DNA from: Rhodoferax sp.
Lineage (GTDB): Bacteria > Pseudomonadota > Gammaproteobacteria > Burkholderiales > Burkholderiaceae
Assembly: GCA_020048295.1 (NCBI GenBank)
Contig: JAIFMT010000010.1
Span: 1-15,979, forward strand
Reading direction: 5' to 3'
DNA: 15,979 nt
Positions 13,633 to 15,979 of this stretch are shown here, piece by piece. The position numbers were made by a program, and so were the translations under genes. Every line of letters begins with the position of its first letter. The stretch's first letter is position 1. Under the pieces are notes generated by a model that did no database searches, was not told the DNA's origin, and saw only the letters and a list, made by a program, of their open reading frames with translations.

Positions 13633-15086
13633 CACTGATGGCCTGGAGCCCGTATTTTGAGACCGGACTGGAGCGGGTGGATGCGCAGCACCACGCGCTG
13701 GTGGACATGGTCAACCAGGCCGCGCCGCACCTGGCGCTTAACGACGAGGTAGCTCGGCGCGCCGTTGGTCCGTTGCTGGATAACCTGACGCGTTACGCGG
13801 TGGTGCATTTTCGGGACGAAGAGCAACTGATGGTGCAACTCCACTTGACGGCCGATTATTTGAAGCATCACCACCAGACACACCAGGCGTTCGTCGATGA
13901 GGTCACGCAGATGCGTCGCCAGTACGAGCACGACGGCAGTCTGTCGGGCACCGAACTGCTGCGTTTTCTGGGCAGCTGGCTGAGTTTTCACATTTTGGTG
14001 GAAGACCAGCGCATGGCCGCCCAGATCAAGGACATCGCCGCAGGCCAGTCGGCGCAACAGGCGTATGAACACATCAGTCAACCGCAGGACGCGGCGCACG
14101 CGGTCTTTAACAGCACGCTGCTGGATTTGTTCACCCTGCTGACCGAGCGCAACCGCAAGCTGTCGCAGGCCAACGAAGAAGTGCAGCGTGTCAAGACTGC
14201 GCTGGAAATTGCCAACCAGTCGCTCGAAGCACGGGTGCAGGCGCGCACGCGGGATCTGGCGGCCACGGTGGCGCGGCTGCAGCAGACGCAAGTGCAACTG
14301 CTGCAGTCCGAAAAAATGGCCGCCGTGGGGCAACTGGCTGCCGGAGTGGCGCACGAGATCAACAACCCGGTGGGCTTTGTCAATTCCAATCTTGGGTCGC
14401 TGGCCGGCTATGTTGACCAGTTATTCGCGCTGATCTCGGCCTATGAGGCTGTCAGTGCCAGCCTGGGCGCTGAGCAACAGGCGACGCTGGCCGCTGCGCG
14501 GCAAAAAATCGACATCGACTACCTGCGCGACGATATTCCCGGCCTGCTGCGCGAGTCCAAAGACGGGCTGGCCCGCGTCAAGCGCATCGTCAGTGACCTG
14601 CGCGACTTTGCCCGTGCCGACGACGGGCCCGGGGCACCGGCCGACCTGAATCAGGCGCTGGAAAGCGCCTTGAACATGGTCGGCAGCGACATCGCACCCA
14701 AGGCCAGCGTGGTCAAACAGTTGGCCAGCCTGCCGCCAGTGCACTGCCATGTGGCGCAGATCACCCAGGTGCTGGTCAACCTGCTGAGGAACGCGGCCCA
14801 GGCCATCAGCGGCCACGGCAGCATCACGTTGCGCAGCGGCATGCAGCCGGGTGAGCACGTCTGGCTGGAAGTCAGCGACAGCGGTTGCGGCATGAGCGCC
14901 GAGCTGCAAAAACGCATTTTTGAGCCGTTTTACTCGACCCGGCCGGTGGGCAGCGGTACCGGGCTGGGTCTGTCGGTCAGCTGGGAAATCATCGCGCGCC
15001 ACCAGGGCCAGCTCGACGTGCAAAGCGCGCCAGGTCAGGGCAGCACTTTTCGCATCACCTTGCCGCTGCGGCCAAGTCTTGCCTGA
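13629..15086 (+). CDS. bacteriohemerythrin-histidine kinase fusion
   Basis: This 485-residue soluble protein starts with a complete hemerythrin domain (about 1-135). The candidate diiron ligands are all present: H21 ('DAQHHALV'), H60 and E64 ('VVHFRDEEQLM'), H81 and H85 ('KHHHQTHQAF'), and H121 and D126 ('LSFHILVEDQRM'). A coiled coil (about 160-225) links it to a kinase core with His242 in 'VAHEINNPVGF', N-box 'NLLRNAAQAI' (384-393), G1 'DSGCGM' (417-422) and G2 'GSGTGLG' (441-447). Hemerythrin domains bind O2, and some sense NO or redox state, so the protein is a likely oxygen- or NO-responsive kinase. ATG 13629 overlaps the preceding kinase stop in ATGA. The core from 'LLQSEKMA' onward is very similar to the upstream kinase, suggesting duplication with sensor exchange. 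Confidence 0.93.
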   Translation: MTLMAWSPYFETGLERVDAQHHALVDMVNQAAPHLALNDEVARRAVGPLLDNLTRYAVVHFRDEEQLMVQLHLTADYLKHHHQTHQAFVDEVTQMRRQYEHDGSLSGTELLRFLGSWLSFHILVEDQRMAAQIKDIAAGQSAQQAYEHISQPQDAAHAVFNSTLLDLFTLLTERNRKLSQANEEVQRVKTALEIANQSLEARVQARTRDLAATVARLQQTQVQLLQSEKMAAVGQLAAGVAHEINNPVGFVNSNLGSLAGYVDQLFALISAYEAVSASLGAEQQATLAAARQKIDIDYLRDDIPGLLRESKDGLARVKRIVSDLRDFARADDGPGAPADLNQALESALNMVGSDIAPKASVVKQLASLPPVHCHVAQITQVLVNLLRNAAQAISGHGSITLRSGMQPGEHVWLEVSDSGCGMSAELQKRIFEPFYSTRPVGSGTGLGLSVSWEIIARHQGQLDVQSAPGQGSTFRITLPLRPSLA

Positions 15087-15149
15087 CAGCGGCACTTTGA
15101 TGCACCATCTGCATCCATCGCAAGCATTACAAACCACAGAAAGCACACC
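15087..15149. other. intergenic gap with a short hairpin after the signalling operon
   Basis: This 63-bp gap separates the hemerythrin kinase stop from the phosphotransferase start. It contains one perfect inverted repeat, GATGCA (15099-15104) / TGCATC (15110-15115), with a 5-base loop. No T-run follows, so it is a weak terminator candidate at best. No clear promoter was seen, so read-through into the next gene is possible. Confidence 0.25.
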
Positions 15150-15979
15150 ATGTTTGAATCAGCAGAAATTGGTCACAATCTCGACAAAACCGCCTTCCGC
15201 GAAGCGGTGCCGGTGTTGCGTGCTGCCTTGCAAGAGGCGCAGGTGGAGCTGTTCACCCAGCATAAATTCCCGGTGGTGGTGTTGATCAGCGGCCAGGACG
15301 GTGCCGGCAAGGGTGAAACCATCAACGTGCTGTACGAGTGGATGGACCCACGCTTTTTGTCAACGCTGGCGTTTTCCGAGCCCAGCGACGAAGAGCTGGA
15401 GCGCCCACCGATGTGGCGCTACTGGCGCAGCCTGCCACCCAAGGGCCGCATCGGCATCTTTGCCGGTAGCTGGTATTCCGACCCGATCCGTGAGCGCATC
15501 CAGGGCGAAATCAGCCTCAAGGAGCTCGACGCACGGGCCCAGCAGATCAACCGCTTTGAGGAAATGCTGGTCAACGAGGGTGCTTTGGTGCTCAAGTTCT
15601 GGTTTCACCTGACCAAGGACGGGCAGCGCGAGCGGCTCAAAGCCCTGGAAGCCGACCCGCGTACCGCCTGGCGCGTGACGCAGTGGAACTGGGACCGCCT
15701 GAAAACCTACGACCAGCTGCAAGACGTGGCCGGCCACCTGCTGCGCATCACCAACACCGCCGCCGCGCCGTGGGTGGTGGTCGATGGCAGCGACGACCGT
15801 TACCGCTCGCTCACCGTCGGACAGGTATTGCTCGATGCGCTCAAGCGCCGCCTGGCCAGCCCGGAGCGCCCGCAAGTGGCGGTGGCCCCGATGGTGCGCG
15901 TGGCGGTGGACCACCGCACCGTGTTGTCCGAAATGGACTTGACGCTCAAACTCGAAGAAAAAGACTACAAGGACGAACT
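15150..15979 (+). CDS. polyphosphate:AMP phosphotransferase (PPK2 family), N-terminal part; cut by the window end
   Basis: An open frame from ATG 15150 runs off the right edge after 276 codons. The N-terminus 'MFESAEIGHNLDKTAF' and the Walker A motif 'GQDGAGKGE' (residues 48-56) identify the PPK2 family. Further family motifs are 'PPMWRYWRSLPPKGRIGIF' and 'GSWYSDPI', then 'VLKFWFHLTKDGQRERL', 'WNWDRLKTYD' and 'WVVVDGSDDRYRS'. The first PPK2 domain is nearly complete by about residue 240. The family members that begin this way are about 500 residues with two fused PPK2 domains and phosphorylate AMP to ADP using polyphosphate. The second domain would lie beyond the window. The start has only a weak AGAAAG ribosome binding site. 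Lying 63 bp after the kinase operon on the same strand, it may be cotranscribed, but a functional link is not shown. Confidence 0.9.
   Translation, partial: MFESAEIGHNLDKTAFREAVPVLRAALQEAQVELFTQHKFPVVVLISGQDGAGKGETINVLYEWMDPRFLSTLAFSEPSDEELERPPMWRYWRSLPPKGRIGIFAGSWYSDPIRERIQGEISLKELDARAQQINRFEEMLVNEGALVLKFWFHLTKDGQRERLKALEADPRTAWRVTQWNWDRLKTYDQLQDVAGHLLRITNTAAAPWVVVDGSDDRYRSLTVGQVLLDALKRRLASPERPQVAVAPMVRVAVDHRTVLSEMDLTLKLEEKDYKDE

Noticed and set aside
12679..13635. 318-codon open frame on the minus strand opposite the multi-sensor kinase
   Set aside because: Lies opposite the kinase core with all its catalytic motifs; no recognisable motif of its own.

Overview
The window looks like chromosomal DNA of a betaproteobacterium, most likely family Comamonadaceae (Rhodoferax/Polaromonas-like). 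This rests on GC-rich coding, the hom/thrC and molybdenum-cofactor gene order, the protein families, and short repeats that resemble a dispersed Comamonadaceae repeat. The genus is an inference from memory, not from a search. Both ends are cut inside genes: a homoserine dehydrogenase at the left and a polyphosphate:AMP phosphotransferase at the right.

Left part (1-4659, plus strand). The end of hom is followed by a Phd/VapC-type toxin-antitoxin pair with its own -10-like element, then thrC. The pair therefore sits between two threonine-biosynthesis genes that are normally adjacent. After a 61-bp gap holding a repeat-like hairpin come mobB, moeA and moaD, joined by ATGA stop/start overlaps. 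moaE, the usual partner of moaD, does not follow.

Middle part (4690-8611, minus strand). Read in transcription order: a methyl-accepting chemotaxis protein with a c-type heme motif (CTTCH) in its periplasmic domain, a class I methyltransferase overlapping it by ATGA, an exported glutathione peroxidase, and an Hsp15-type S4 RNA-binding protein overlapping the peroxidase by GTGA. This block converges on moaD.

Right part (8725-15086, plus strand). Diverging from the chemoreceptor is a compact signalling operon: an HDOD protein, a response regulator with a degenerate HD-GYP domain, a large GAF-PAS-PAS-GAF histidine kinase, and a bacteriohemerythrin-histidine kinase fusion. The two kinases have closely related catalytic cores and only one receiver domain is in sight. 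The most interesting hypothesis is that the heme-bearing chemoreceptor, the hemerythrin kinase (oxygen or NO) and the multi-sensor kinase form one redox/oxygen-responsive module. Its single visible receiver protein ends in a domain that has probably lost c-di-GMP hydrolysis and may bind ligand or protein instead. The PPK2-family gene follows after 63 bp.

No tRNA, rRNA, CRISPR array, insertion sequence or phage gene was seen. There is no gene-free stretch longer than about 125 bp.
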